Assembly: GCA_947450365.1 (NCBI GenBank)
Contig: CANFVE010000010.1
Coordinates: forward strand, 22,074 to 86,073
Direction: 5' to 3'
Length of the DNA stretch: 64,000 nucleotides
Source: Cytophagaceae bacterium
GTDB taxonomy: Bacteria > Bacteroidota > Bacteroidia > Cytophagales > Spirosomataceae
Shown: positions 50,335-59,285 of the stretch, piece by piece
Layout of the letters: each line of letters opens with the position of its first letter
Numbering within the stretch: position 1 is the stretch's first letter
Made by a program: the position numbers and the translations under genes
The notes under the pieces: model-generated
Database searches by the model: none
Seen by the model: only the letters and a program-made list of their open reading frames with translations
Told to the model about the DNA's origin: nothing

Positions 50335-50640
50335 TTATAATTTGATATGCTGATCATTTCGGCTAAATTCCGCGAGATCAAAAAAATATTCTTCGTTTAT
50401 TAAAAACTGATTCCACCTTCGTAAAAATAATTTGTAGGCGTCATTAGTAAAATTCTTTGTCAATTGGATTTTTCCTTCATCTTGTACCATCATCTCGATG
50501 AGCAAATGATTCGAAATAGGATCGTATTCAAGCCCAAATCCCTTTATCCGAGAATAGGAAATAAATACAAAACCATCATGGTAGGATTTATAACCTAATT
50601 TTCGAATCCGAAAAGATTTGATCACGTTTTCCTTTGCCAT
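50335..50640 (-). CDS. Hypothetical protein
   Basis: A 101-residue cytoplasmic protein, aromatic- and charge-rich, with no signal peptide or membrane segment (MAKENVIKSFRIRKLGYKSY at the start). The middle alternates as if in beta strands (FVFISYSRIKGFGLEYDPIS) and the C-terminus looks helical (YKLFLRRWNQFLINEEYFFD). I do not recognise the family. It has a good -7 box and is followed after 13 bases by the exported phosphatase-superfamily gene, which suggests cotranscription. Function unknown. Confidence 0.65.
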   Translation of the reverse strand: MAKENVIKSFRIRKLGYKSYHDGFVFISYSRIKGFGLEYDPISNHLLIEMMVQDEGKIQLTKNFTNDAYKLFLRRWNQFLINEEYFFDLAEFSRNDQHIKL

Positions 50641-50658
50641 GGTTATGGTATTTCACAA

Positions 50659-50666
50659 CAAACATA
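50659..50666 (-). promoter_or_regulatory. Promoter -7 box for the hypothetical-phosphatase pair
   Basis: The minus strand reads TATGTTTG, matching TAnnTTTG, 19 bases before the start codon at 50640. Confidence 0.5.
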
Positions 50667-50783
50667 GCGTAAAATTAGAGTCTCGAGTATGCTTATTCGA
50701 TGATTTAACGGAAACTTATTGATCTCGTAATTATTTCAAAATTTAGCATGTGCTTAGGTAATTTACTTTTAATGAAAAGGAAA

Positions 50784-51917
50784 TTAATAGGCAAAATTAG
50801 GCTCTAAATAATCCTCAGAAATGGATTTTGCTTTAATAAGATTTGATAAGTGATTTGCCATCAAATAACGCGATTGCCCACACCAAGCCTGAAAAGCTTC
50901 TGCCCCTTCCGGATGCTCCGGTAAATAACCCTTGAACACATCCAAATCAAACGCACGGGCCGCAATTCCCGCGCCCGAAAGTTCCCCATCGTAGGCATTA
51001 ATCATTTGCTCGATGTGGTTCGGCACAGGGACCATCATGACCGGCTTTCCAAGGTACATCGCCTCAGCTACTGACTCAAATCCTGCCGTCGAAATCAAGC
51101 CCCTACACCCCTGCATTTTTTGCAAATACTTCTCGGCATCTATCGGATGAAAAGTTAAATTTTCGGAATAGGCATATTCTTCCCGACGCGCGGGATTATC
51201 CCAAAAACAGTCTAATTGAATCTCCGGATTCTTGTTCGACCACGCCATAATCTCATCCGCCAAGCGAAAATGAGTTAAATAGACTAGCCAGCGCTCCCCC
51301 TGTTCCGATTGCAGAGCCCTAATTTCCTGGCGCAATAAAGGCGGAACCACCGAAATATGGTTCAGCTCATCGGAAGCCATTGGTCGAAAGGATAAACCGA
51401 CTAATTTTTGAGAACCAATGGCCGTGATTTTCGTATTCAGATTTAATAAAAACTGATCCAATTTTTTCTCCGGAATCGATTGAAAATGACGGTTCAATAA
51501 CAAATACTGATGCCCAATCGACATGCAAGGCACCTTACTCCCCGTTTTTAAATAATAGATTCCGGTAATGGACTCGTAAAAATTGACCAGTCCATCCGGT
51601 TGTAATTCTTCGATAAAATCTTGCAACTGACACGCACTTTTCCAATAGGTACGAAATCGACGAAAAGCTTGAAAGGCTGTTTTGCCTAATTGCACCGACT
51701 TCCCCTTGCCATAATTGATCGACGGACTTTCGTATTGAATCAAGGGCGTATCACCAATAAATTCTTTAAAAAACGCCGGAACCTTTCGGCCCTGAAAGGA
51801 GCCTACTGCGTAACCGACCACCTCATGGCCCGCCTCTCGGGCTAATTGAGTCAAGGAAATCGCTTGGGTTAAATGCCCCCGACCTTCTCCCTGCACCGTA
51901 AAAATAAATTTGCCCAT
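50784..51917 (-). CDS. GT-B-fold glycosyltransferase (MurG-like)
   Basis: A 377-residue protein. The N-terminal motif FTVQGEGRGHLTQAISLTQL with GEGRGH is the glycosyltransferase 28-type donor/acceptor loop. The C-terminal half has CRGLISTAGFESVAEAMYLG and KPVMMVPVPNHIEQMINAYD, the nucleotide-sugar site. It probably transfers a sugar to a lipid or polysaccharide at the cytoplasmic face. It follows the LpxH-like gene after 3 bases, hinting at a lipid A or glycolipid role, but neither donor nor acceptor is known. Confidence 0.8.
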   Translation of the reverse strand: MGKFIFTVQGEGRGHLTQAISLTQLAREAGHEVVGYAVGSFQGRKVPAFFKEFIGDTPLIQYESPSINYGKGKSVQLGKTAFQAFRRFRTYWKSACQLQDFIEELQPDGLVNFYESITGIYYLKTGSKVPCMSIGHQYLLLNRHFQSIPEKKLDQFLLNLNTKITAIGSQKLVGLSFRPMASDELNHISVVPPLLRQEIRALQSEQGERWLVYLTHFRLADEIMAWSNKNPEIQLDCFWDNPARREEYAYSENLTFHPIDAEKYLQKMQGCRGLISTAGFESVAEAMYLGKPVMMVPVPNHIEQMINAYDGELSGAGIAARAFDLDVFKGYLPEHPEGAEAFQAWCGQSRYLMANHLSNLIKAKSISEDYLEPNFAY

Positions 51918-51920
51918 GAA

Positions 51921-52736
51921 TTAAATGCGATCTAAATCCTCGGTAATCGAATCATCCCAAATCTCCTCCAATTCCTTTTCTAAATTGAAATTCGGATATT
52001 CAATAATCAACCATTCTCCCTGATGTGTCTCCACCAAGGCCGTCAAGGACTCCACCCAATCCCCCGAATTCATATACATAATCCCATTGATCTCCTTAAT
52101 TTCCGCCTTGTGGATATGTCCGCAAATGATGCCATCCGCTTTTTTGGCAATGGCTAATTCGGCTAATTTTTCCTCAAAATCTGAGATGAAATTCACCGCT
52201 GCTTTTACCTTTTGTTTGATGGTTTGAGACAAAGAATAATAGGGCTTTCCTCTCCAAGACCGGTACTGATTGTACCACTTGTTTAGCCACAACAAAAACG
52301 TATAACCGATGTCGCCCAGGTAGGCCAACCATTTCATTTGACTCGTTATGCTATCAAAAATATCCCCATGCGTAATGAAGTATTTTTTGCCAAACGTTTT
52401 CAGCATATAATCCTGACGGATCGAAAACTGCTTACCTACCTTCAAAGGCAATACCTGCTCTAAAAAATCATCGTGATTTCCACGTAAATAGATTACCTCG
52501 GTATCCCAGGCATCCATCATTTTGAGCACCGTTCTGAAAAAGGCGGTATGTTTCTTTTTCCATGAGCCTCCTTTTTTTAATTGCCATCCATCGATGATGT
52601 CCCCATTCAGAATTAACTGGTGGCAGGAATTGGCACGTAAAAATTCGTTGACTTCTTTAGCTTTGGCACCTTTACTTCCTAAGTGAAGGTCCGAGACGAT
52701 GATCGTCTTGTAAGTGGGTTGGAATTTTTGACCCAT
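51921..52736 (-). CDS. LpxH-like UDP-2,3-diacylglucosamine diphosphatase family protein
   Basis: A 271-residue calcineurin-fold phosphatase. Motifs are VSDLHLGSKGAKAKEV, NGDIIDGW, YLRGNHDDFLEQVLPL, YFITHGDIFD and GIICGHIHKAEIKEINGIMY; no signal peptide is present. LpxH makes lipid X in lipid A synthesis; Bacteroidota have several related proteins, so orthology is uncertain. The ATG at 52736 (MGQKFQPTYK) is chosen because an upstream TTG at 52757 lies in the -7 box. It is first in an operon with a GT-B glycosyltransferase. Confidence 0.82.
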   Translation of the reverse strand: MGQKFQPTYKTIIVSDLHLGSKGAKAKEVNEFLRANSCHQLILNGDIIDGWQLKKGGSWKKKHTAFFRTVLKMMDAWDTEVIYLRGNHDDFLEQVLPLKVGKQFSIRQDYMLKTFGKKYFITHGDIFDSITSQMKWLAYLGDIGYTFLLWLNKWYNQYRSWRGKPYYSLSQTIKQKVKAAVNFISDFEEKLAELAIAKKADGIICGHIHKAEIKEINGIMYMNSGDWVESLTALVETHQGEWLIIEYPNFNLEKELEEIWDDSITEDLDRI

Positions 52737-52754
52737 GATAATCAATTGGTTTTC

Positions 52755-52762
52755 CAAAGGTA
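52755..52762 (-). promoter_or_regulatory. Promoter -7 box for the LpxH-like/glycosyltransferase pair
   Basis: The minus strand reads TACCTTTG, an exact match to TAnnTTTG, 19 bases before the ATG at 52736. Confidence 0.55.
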
Positions 52763-52822
52763 CCCTGAGTCGCCCTAGTCCTTGTTAATGAATCATTAAG
52801 GAATAGTTAAATCCCAAAAAAC

Positions 52823-52859
52823 GAAAAAAAAGAGTTGCCAAATTTCGCTTTGACAACTC
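52823..52859 (-). terminator. Rho-independent terminator of the hexuronate operon
   Basis: On the minus strand an 11-bp stem with one wobble pair (GAGTTGTCAAA with TTTGGCAACTC) and a 6-nt loop is followed by eight T. It starts 29 bases after the last gene of the operon. Confidence 0.88.
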
Positions 52860-52887
52860 CCGTACTTTCTATAAAAATCGTATTATG

Positions 52888-54168
52888 CTAGTCGATTTGG
52901 GCCGTTTCTAATTTTGGCGCCAAGCTGTAAATAATTAACCAGGCAATCATGTAGGCACTACCGCACAACAAGAAGATGATATTATATCCATCATTGATAT
53001 TGCCCAATAATTTGTATTTATCCAACAGCGCTCCCACGACCATCGGAAAGAAAATACCCCCCACGGATCCAGCCATTCCGCCGATACCAATCACCGAACT
53101 CACCGCTTTTTTCGGGAACATGTCCGTCGCAATGGAGTAAATATTCGCACTCCAAGCCTGGTGCGAAGCTGCAGCCAACGAAATCAAGGCTACCGCTTGC
53201 CAAATGTTATCGCAATAGCGCGCCAACATAATCGGCATCACCGCCACCGCAAAACCTAACATGGAGAATTTCCGTGCGCGGAAAGAAGGCCATCCTTTGT
53301 TGATCAAATAACCCGACAACCAACCGCCACCAATACTTCCCACCGTCGTCGCCGTATACACAATAATCAACTCTAAACTTGGTTTCTTCAAGTCTAATTG
53401 GAAACGCTCCGAGAAATATGAAGGCAACCAGAATAAGAAAAACCACCAGATCGGGTCGGTCAACATCTTTCCGAACACAAAGGCCCAGGTCTGCTTAAAC
53501 CCAAATAAACGCGCCCATTTCACCGGCTCCTGATTCTCATCCTTCGCTTCCATGTCCGCATGGATATAGTCAAATTCCTCTTTGCTTAATTCTTTATGCT
53601 TAGACGGCACCTCATAATATAACCACCAGAAGATCAACCAAATGAATCCGACCGCTCCCGTCACAATGAATGCCATTTCCCAGCCGTAAACACCTAAAAT
53701 CCAAGGCACCATAATCGGGGCAGCTACGGCTCCAATATTCGCTCCTGAATTAAAAATACCCGTCGCTAAGGCCCGCTCATTTTTCGGAAACCATTCGGCC
53801 ACGGTCTTAATCGCTGCTGGGAAATTACCCGCCTCGCCTAAGCCTAACAAACCACGCATAAAGGCAAAACTCATCGTTCCTGTCGCCAATGCATGCATCA
53901 TCGCCGCGATACTCCACACGACAATGGAAATCGAATAACCTAACTTAGTACCGATCCGGTCGATGATTCCACCGAAGCCCAACAAACTGATCGCATAGGC
54001 GGCTTGGAAGGTAATCACGATATTGGAGTAATCGGTTTCAGACCAGTTGAACTGATCTTCTAACACCGGTTTTAACAAACCGATTACCTGGCGATCCAGG
54101 TAGTTAATTGTGGTTGCGAAAAAGAGCAATGCGCAAATTCGCCAGCGGTACTTTCCTATTGTATTCAT
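52888..54168 (-). CDS. exuT: MFS hexuronate transporter, ExuT-like
   Basis: A 426-residue major facilitator protein with 12 predicted helices. NYLDRQVIGLLKPVLEDQFN near the start and GLLGLGEAGNFPAAIKTVAE in helix 4 match the anion:cation symporter branch that holds ExuT. The second half includes WWFFLFWLPSYFSERF and GIGGMAGSVGGIFFPMVVG. It should bring glucuronate or galacturonate across the inner membrane with protons. It is the last gene of uxaB-uxaC-kdgK-eda-exuT, 29 bases after eda. Confidence 0.88.
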   Translation of the reverse strand: MNTIGKYRWRICALLFFATTINYLDRQVIGLLKPVLEDQFNWSETDYSNIVITFQAAYAISLLGFGGIIDRIGTKLGYSISIVVWSIAAMMHALATGTMSFAFMRGLLGLGEAGNFPAAIKTVAEWFPKNERALATGIFNSGANIGAVAAPIMVPWILGVYGWEMAFIVTGAVGFIWLIFWWLYYEVPSKHKELSKEEFDYIHADMEAKDENQEPVKWARLFGFKQTWAFVFGKMLTDPIWWFFLFWLPSYFSERFQLDLKKPSLELIIVYTATTVGSIGGGWLSGYLINKGWPSFRARKFSMLGFAVAVMPIMLARYCDNIWQAVALISLAAASHQAWSANIYSIATDMFPKKAVSSVIGIGGMAGSVGGIFFPMVVGALLDKYKLLGNINDGYNIIFLLCGSAYMIAWLIIYSLAPKLETAQID

Positions 54169-54197
54169 GGTTTAGAAGGTTTGGTGTTGGCGCTTTT

Positions 54198-54860
54198 TTA
54201 TAGGCCCCGATAGATGTGTATTAAATTGGAAATGGTATTTGAAATCGAATCATAATCTTGTTTGGCAATCAAATCGGCTGGGAACAATTGGGAACCCATA
54301 CCCACCGCGGCTGCGCCTGCGCCGAACCAGGAACTTAAACTTTCTTTATTCGGTTCTACTCCGCCAGTCACCATGATTTTGGTAGTCGGCATCGGACCTT
54401 TGATGGCTTTGACGAAGCCTGGTCCTACGACGTTGCCCGGAAAAATTTTAACATATTTTGCGCCTAAAATTTCCGCATTCCGGATTTCGGTTAGGGTCAT
54501 CGTCCCCGGCATCCAAGGAATGTCATGTTTACCACATACCTCGCCTACTTCGGGCGTGGTGAAGGGTTGCAACATAAAATCGGCCCCCATCGCGATGAAT
54601 TCATTCGCTTGTTTGGCATCATAAATGGTCCCGATTCCCAAAACTAAATCAGGGCAGGATTGCTCGCAAAAATCAATTAATTGGGCAAAAATGGCCGGCG
54701 CTTCCGCCCCCCGATTCGTGAATTCAAACACGCGAATCCCCCCATCGTAACAGGCTTTTAAAACGTTTTTTGCCACGTTTACATCTTTGTGAAAGAACAA
54801 AGGCACAATCGGAGTTTCCTCGATTCTACTATATACTACGGATGCCGAATTTCTGGCCAT
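54198..54860 (-). CDS. eda: KDPG/KHG aldolase
   Basis: A 220-residue class I aldolase that splits 2-keto-3-deoxy-6-phosphogluconate into pyruvate and glyceraldehyde-3-phosphate. The motifs are IVPLFFHKDVNVAKNVLKAC, FEFTNRGAEA with the catalytic Glu, LGIGTIYDAKQANEFIAMGA, and the Schiff-base Lys in AKYVKIFPGNVVGPGFVKAI, ending IMVTGGVEPNKESLSSWFGA. It comes two bases after the KDG kinase gene. It completes the hexuronate route and also serves the Entner-Doudoroff pathway. Confidence 0.92.
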   Translation of the reverse strand: MARNSASVVYSRIEETPIVPLFFHKDVNVAKNVLKACYDGGIRVFEFTNRGAEAPAIFAQLIDFCEQSCPDLVLGIGTIYDAKQANEFIAMGADFMLQPFTTPEVGEVCGKHDIPWMPGTMTLTEIRNAEILGAKYVKIFPGNVVGPGFVKAIKGPMPTTKIMVTGGVEPNKESLSSWFGAGAAAVGMGSQLFPADLIAKQDYDSISNTISNLIHIYRGL

Positions 54861-54862
54861 AC

Positions 54863-55879
54863 TTATCTTTTTAATCGTCCTGTTAAATCTCCGTTCATAA
54901 CGGTTTCAATCTCGTCTAAATTGGCCAAATTAATGTCCCCTTCGATCGTATGCTTCAGTGCCGAAGCCGCCACAGCGAAGGCCAGCGATTTCGCTTCATC
55001 ACAATAAATCAAATTGCCATAAATATAGCCAGCCATAAACGCATCTCCACCGCCAATCCGGTCCACGATTTGGCTAATTTCCACGGTATCCGATTTCAGC
55101 ACCTTGTCGCCATTGTAGGATGCGGCCGAAAGCGTATTTTGAGAAGCAGATATTTGACCGCGTTTGGTATTGATGATTTTTTTCAAATTTGGGAATTGCG
55201 CCATGATTTGCTTGCAAACGGATTCCCAACCACTCTTCGTCGAGCCATCCGGCACGATCCCTAAAATATCCTCGGCATCCCCTTTGCCACAAACGATGAT
55301 GTCGCAACCAGCGATTAATTCCGGCATAACCTCCTGAACGGATTTGCCATATTGCCATAAATTTTTCCGATAATTCACATCGGCGGACACCGTAATGCCT
55401 AATTCATTCGCCACCGCAATCGCATCGCGAACGGCTTGTGCCGCTGATTCCGAAATCGCTGGCGAAATACCCGTCCAGTGAAACCAACACGCATCTTTTA
55501 ATATCTCATGCCAGTGAAATTCAGAAGGATCTAAGTTCGCAAAGGCCGAATCCGCCCGGTCATACGTTACTTTGCTTGGACGCATGGCGGCGCCAAATTC
55601 CACGAAATAAAGGCCTAATCGGCCTTCGCCAAATTGGATGTCAGAGGTATCTACACCCACGCGCTGGTAATAGCCCGCCGCCGCTTTGCCTAATTCATTC
55701 GATGGGAAACGCGTCACGTGACTGGCCGGAATGCCCAAATGGGCTAGACTGCCCGCGACATTCGCCTCGCCACCCCCGAAGGTGATATTGAAAGATTGGG
55801 TTTGAATAATCCGACCATAGCCCGGAGGACTTAAACGCCCCATAATTTCCCCAAACGTAACTACTTTTTTCATGCGCAT
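54863..55879 (-). CDS. kdgK: 2-keto-3-deoxygluconate kinase (PfkB family)
   Basis: A 338-residue ribokinase-fold sugar kinase. The N-terminal signature is FGGGEANVAGSLAHLGIPAS and the C-terminal ATP-binding/catalytic signature RIGGGDAFMAGYIYGNLIY, with the Asp general base. It phosphorylates 2-keto-3-deoxygluconate to KDPG. The start codon overlaps the uxaC stop by one base (TAATG); a second ATG two codons on is possible. The operon context, between uronate isomerase and KDPG aldolase, decides the substrate. Confidence 0.9.
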   Translation of the reverse strand: MRMKKVVTFGEIMGRLSPPGYGRIIQTQSFNITFGGGEANVAGSLAHLGIPASHVTRFPSNELGKAAAGYYQRVGVDTSDIQFGEGRLGLYFVEFGAAMRPSKVTYDRADSAFANLDPSEFHWHEILKDACWFHWTGISPAISESAAQAVRDAIAVANELGITVSADVNYRKNLWQYGKSVQEVMPELIAGCDIIVCGKGDAEDILGIVPDGSTKSGWESVCKQIMAQFPNLKKIINTKRGQISASQNTLSAASYNGDKVLKSDTVEISQIVDRIGGGDAFMAGYIYGNLIYCDEAKSLAFAVAASALKHTIEGDINLANLDEIETVMNGDLTGRLKR

Positions 55880-57279
55880 TAAAAATTAAAAAAGGTGGAG
55901 GCGTTGGTATATGAAATGTCCGAAACCAATTTCCCCAACCAAGGCATGTCCGCCGGAAGTTCCCCGTTTTCTACATCTTGGCCCAACAAATTACAAAGGA
56001 TTCTTCTAAAATACTCATGTCGAGGGAAAGAAAGAAAACTTCGTGAATCCGTTAACATCCCCACGAAATGACTCAACATCCCCATATTCGACAGCGCATT
56101 AATCTGCTTTTCCATTCCATCTTTTTGATCTAAAAACCACCAACCGGAACCGAATTGCATTTTTCCAACGATCGTTCCATCCTGAAAATTCCCCGTCATC
56201 GTAGCCAATAATTCATTATCCCTCGGATTTAAATTATATAAAATCGTTTTGGCTAATTGATTCGTTGAGTCCAACGTATTCAAAAATTTCGACAATGGCT
56301 TCGCCTGCTCGAAATCTCCAATCGAATCAAATCCCGTATCCGGTCCTAAAGAACCTAATAAACGGGCATTGTTGTTGCGAAGCGCCCCTAAGTGGAATTG
56401 CTGCGTCCACCCTTTCGAATGATCTAAATGCGCAAAATATACCAGCATCGCGGATTTAAATTGCCATTTCTCCTTCCCGTTGATTGATTTGCCAGCCACT
56501 AATCGACTAAAAATATGCTCGATTTCCGCTTCTGTATAGTCTTCTGCGTATACATGTTCTAAACCATGATCGCTCAAACGACCACCCATGGCATGAAAGA
56601 AATCGTGACGTTCTTGAATCGCTTTTTTATAGTCGGAAAGGTTGGAAATCGAATAGCCAACTACGTTCGAAAGGGCCTTCACGTATTCGATAAAGGTCAA
56701 TTCGTCATCTACCGCCATAGCTTTATCTGGACGGAAAGTTGGCAAAACTTTAATCTCAAACCCACTCGCCGCGATGGCTTGGTGGAATTCCAAGGAGTCG
56801 ATCGGATCATCCGTTGTACAGAGTACTTTCACGTTCATTTTCCGCAATAAATTCCGAACAGAGTATTCTTTCGTGCGCAATAGGGCAGAACAATGGTCAT
56901 AAATCCGCTTCGCAGAGTCGGCATTTAAGACCTCGGTTACTCCGAAATAGCGTTGCAATTCCAAATGCGTCCAATGGTATAAAGGATTCCGCATCGTATA
57001 AGGAACAGTTTCGGCCCATTTCATGAATTTCTCCTCATCGCTAGCATTTCCCGTGATGTATTTTTCATCCACGCCGTGCGCGCGCATGGCGCGCCATTTG
57101 TAATGGTCGCCATAGAGCCAAATTTGGGTGATGTTATCGAACTGCTTATCCTCCGCGATTTGTTGGGGTACTAAATGATTATGGTAATCGATAATCGGCA
57201 TATCCGCCGCGTATTGATGGTAAAGGCTTTTTGCCGTGTCAGATTGTAAGAGAAAATCTTCTGTTAAAAATGCTTTCAT
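55879..57279 (-). CDS. uxaC: Uronate isomerase UxaC
   Basis: A 466-residue amidohydrolase-superfamily metalloenzyme that converts glucuronate to fructuronate and galacturonate to tagaturonate. MPIIDYHNHLVPQQIAEDKQ carries the HxH metal ligands; NPLYHWTHLELQRYFG, VLCTTDDPIDSLEFHQAI, FAHLDHSKGW and DSRSFLSFPRHEYFRR are family blocks. Length is normal. It follows uxaB after 21 bases and opens the pathway in the cytoplasm after ExuT uptake. Confidence 0.95.
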   Translation of the reverse strand: MKAFLTEDFLLQSDTAKSLYHQYAADMPIIDYHNHLVPQQIAEDKQFDNITQIWLYGDHYKWRAMRAHGVDEKYITGNASDEEKFMKWAETVPYTMRNPLYHWTHLELQRYFGVTEVLNADSAKRIYDHCSALLRTKEYSVRNLLRKMNVKVLCTTDDPIDSLEFHQAIAASGFEIKVLPTFRPDKAMAVDDELTFIEYVKALSNVVGYSISNLSDYKKAIQERHDFFHAMGGRLSDHGLEHVYAEDYTEAEIEHIFSRLVAGKSINGKEKWQFKSAMLVYFAHLDHSKGWTQQFHLGALRNNNARLLGSLGPDTGFDSIGDFEQAKPLSKFLNTLDSTNQLAKTILYNLNPRDNELLATMTGNFQDGTIVGKMQFGSGWWFLDQKDGMEKQINALSNMGMLSHFVGMLTDSRSFLSFPRHEYFRRILCNLLGQDVENGELPADMPWLGKLVSDISYTNASTFFNF

Positions 57280-57300
57280 GTATGTATGTTGGGCGGACCC

Positions 57301-58761
57301 TTAAATGTATTTTTCAACTGCCTCCGCAAACCCGGGTAACGCATTCAAATCTTCACCCCATAAGGTCGTATCCGCTAGTATTTTTTTCAAATCAAATTCT
57401 TTCCAAGCCTCGTAAAAATGGCCGGCATAATCGCATTGGATTGGATAAAATTCCCCATTACTTTCGCCATAATATTTGCCATCTTCCACTTTCACGGCGT
57501 GCATGAATTGCAAATATGCCGCAAAACCCATGCTGAATAATTCCGGGGCTTTGCCGAAGATTTTGTAGTAATTCAATAACAAGGGCACATTGCGCATCCG
57601 CATTTTGGTTGTGTATTGAACCGTGATGTCGATCAATTTGTGATTAATAAATGGATTTCTAAAGCGATCTAACACCGCCCGACCAAAGCGATCCGCCACC
57701 TTAAAGTCCATTTTATAGGGAATGGCTAGGGCTAATTCGCTTAGCATGAGGTTCATGATTAATTTGCTCAAATAACCATTCACCATGACGTCTTTCACGA
57801 GGCGGAAGCCTAATAAATAGGACATGCCACACATGAACGTATGAGTTCCGTTCAGCAAGCGTAATTTTAATTCGCGGTAAATTTCGATGTCTTCGGCGAT
57901 GACTACCCCTTTGTCGGCCTGAGCGAATCCTAGTATTTTTTTCACTTCGGCGCCACCTTGAATCGCCCATAAGGAATAGACCTCTGAGATGATCATGAGG
58001 GAATCTTCGTAGCCTAATTCCGCACAAATCGCGGCGTTTGTGGCTGCGTCTGGGCTTCCCGGAACGATCCGGTCGACGAGTGAATTACAGAAATGATTTG
58101 ATTTCTCAAGCCATTGCACGAAATCACTTGATAAGTGATGGTCCGCGGCTAATTTTAACACGATGCCTTTTAAGACATCGCCGTTATTAATGATTAATTC
58201 GGTTGGAATGATTACCATGCCGGCGGTGCTGGCGCCGTCGAAATGTTGCCAGCGGGCATGTAAAAAAGCCAATAACTTCGCCGGGAATGAATTCGGGCAC
58301 GCACCTGCAATCGGATCGTTTGCCACGTATTGAATGCCAACTTCCGTGGTATTGGAAATGATGATTTGCATATCAGGACTCGTCGCGCAGGCGAGAATAC
58401 TATCCCATTCTTTCGAAGCGGTAAGCGTTCGGGAAATGGATGCATTCACAAGGTATTCCTCGACTTGTTTTCCTTCTTCGATACCTTTGATGCAATGTGT
58501 ATATAATCCGTCTTGTGTTTCAAATGCATCCGCTCCGCCTTTGGCAGTGGATTTGACTAAAACGACGCGGCCTTTGAATTGTCCGGCGCGGTTCGCCTTA
58601 TCGACGAAATAATCGCAAAGTCCACGAAGCAAAACGCCCGTTCCGAACTGAAGAATTTTTTCAGGGTATTCGAATACGGCTGGATTGGGTAGACTGAGCG
58701 CTACTTGGGATTTGATATTTCCTGAAAGGATCAGGTCTTTGTTGAGCTGTGGCATGGCCAT
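57301..58761 (-). CDS. uxaB: Tagaturonate reductase (altronate oxidoreductase) UxaB
   Basis: A 486-residue NADH-dependent polyol dehydrogenase-type enzyme that reduces tagaturonate to altronate. EKILQFGTGVLLRGLCDYFV contains the N-terminal cofactor region; QIIISNTTEVGIQYVANDPI, LSSDFVQWLEKSNHFCNSLV, VDRIVPGSP and LRLLNGTHTFMCGMSYLLGF are typical of UxaB. It is the first gene of the operon, with a palindrome 14 bases upstream. The fructuronate counterpart UxuB, and the altronate and mannonate dehydratases UxaA and UxuA, are not in the window, so the route needs genes elsewhere to be complete. Confidence 0.92.
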   Translation of the reverse strand: MAMPQLNKDLILSGNIKSQVALSLPNPAVFEYPEKILQFGTGVLLRGLCDYFVDKANRAGQFKGRVVLVKSTAKGGADAFETQDGLYTHCIKGIEEGKQVEEYLVNASISRTLTASKEWDSILACATSPDMQIIISNTTEVGIQYVANDPIAGACPNSFPAKLLAFLHARWQHFDGASTAGMVIIPTELIINNGDVLKGIVLKLAADHHLSSDFVQWLEKSNHFCNSLVDRIVPGSPDAATNAAICAELGYEDSLMIISEVYSLWAIQGGAEVKKILGFAQADKGVVIAEDIEIYRELKLRLLNGTHTFMCGMSYLLGFRLVKDVMVNGYLSKLIMNLMLSELALAIPYKMDFKVADRFGRAVLDRFRNPFINHKLIDITVQYTTKMRMRNVPLLLNYYKIFGKAPELFSMGFAAYLQFMHAVKVEDGKYYGESNGEFYPIQCDYAGHFYEAWKEFDLKKILADTTLWGEDLNALPGFAEAVEKYI

Positions 58762-58774
58762 AATGTAAATTGTA

Positions 58775-58786
58775 TTTTACGTAAAA
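58775..58786. promoter_or_regulatory. Palindromic operator candidate upstream of uxaB
   Basis: TTTTACGTAAAA is a perfect 12-bp palindrome 14 bases before the uxaB start codon, a position where a repressor would block transcription or translation. No -7 box was recognised here. Confidence 0.4.
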
Positions 58787-58861
58787 GGCCATTTTCCTCC
58801 CTTTTTACCTATAAATTGATAAAAAATTAGCCTGAATTTGAAATTAAAAAACCTAAAACGT

Positions 58862-59185
58862 TTACGCTTCACCTATCGGCCCATTATAATTCATAGGAAA
58901 CTGAAAACCAGCGTCTTCTCCTTCTTTCATGATGGCGCCATGATTTTCTTCGAACTTCTGAATATTTTCTTGAAGGGCGAGCATGAGTCGGTACGCGTGA
59001 TCGGGTGTCATGACTACTCTGGATTTCACTTTGGCTTTAGGAATACCGGGCAAAATACGGATAAAATCCATGACAAATTCAGAAGGGGAATGAGCGATGA
59101 GCGCAAGATTCACATAAAAACCTTCGGCTAATTCTTCGGGTAATTCGATGTTTAATTGGTTTTCTTCAGGCGAGGGGTTATTCAT
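58862..59185 (-). CDS. DUF3467 domain protein
   Basis: A 107-residue cytoplasmic protein of the DUF3467 family: GFYVNLALIAHSPSEFVMDF, LPGIPKAKVKSRVVMTPDHA and YRLMLALQENIQKFEENHG are its conserved blocks. The position right after rpoC is seen in many Bacteroidota, which suggests a link to transcription, but no function is established to my knowledge. A strong terminator lies between rpoC and this gene, so it is expressed by readthrough or by its own promoter, which I could not find. Confidence 0.9.
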   Translation of the reverse strand: MNNPSPEENQLNIELPEELAEGFYVNLALIAHSPSEFVMDFIRILPGIPKAKVKSRVVMTPDHAYRLMLALQENIQKFEENHGAIMKEGEDAGFQFPMNYNGPIGEA

Positions 59186-59232
59186 AGCAATAGATTTTAA
59201 AAGCTTAAATGTAAGGAATGTATTGGCGATAA

Positions 59233-59267
59233 CAAAAAAGCCCCTCCATTTTCATGGAGGGGCTTTT
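59233..59267 (-). terminator. Rho-independent terminator after rpoC
   Basis: A perfect 14-bp stem (AAAAGCCCCTCCAT and its complement) with a 4-nt loop and a T-run on the minus strand, 18 bases after the rpoC stop codon. Confidence 0.92.
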
Positions 59268-59285
59268 AAATTGAATAAGCAATAA

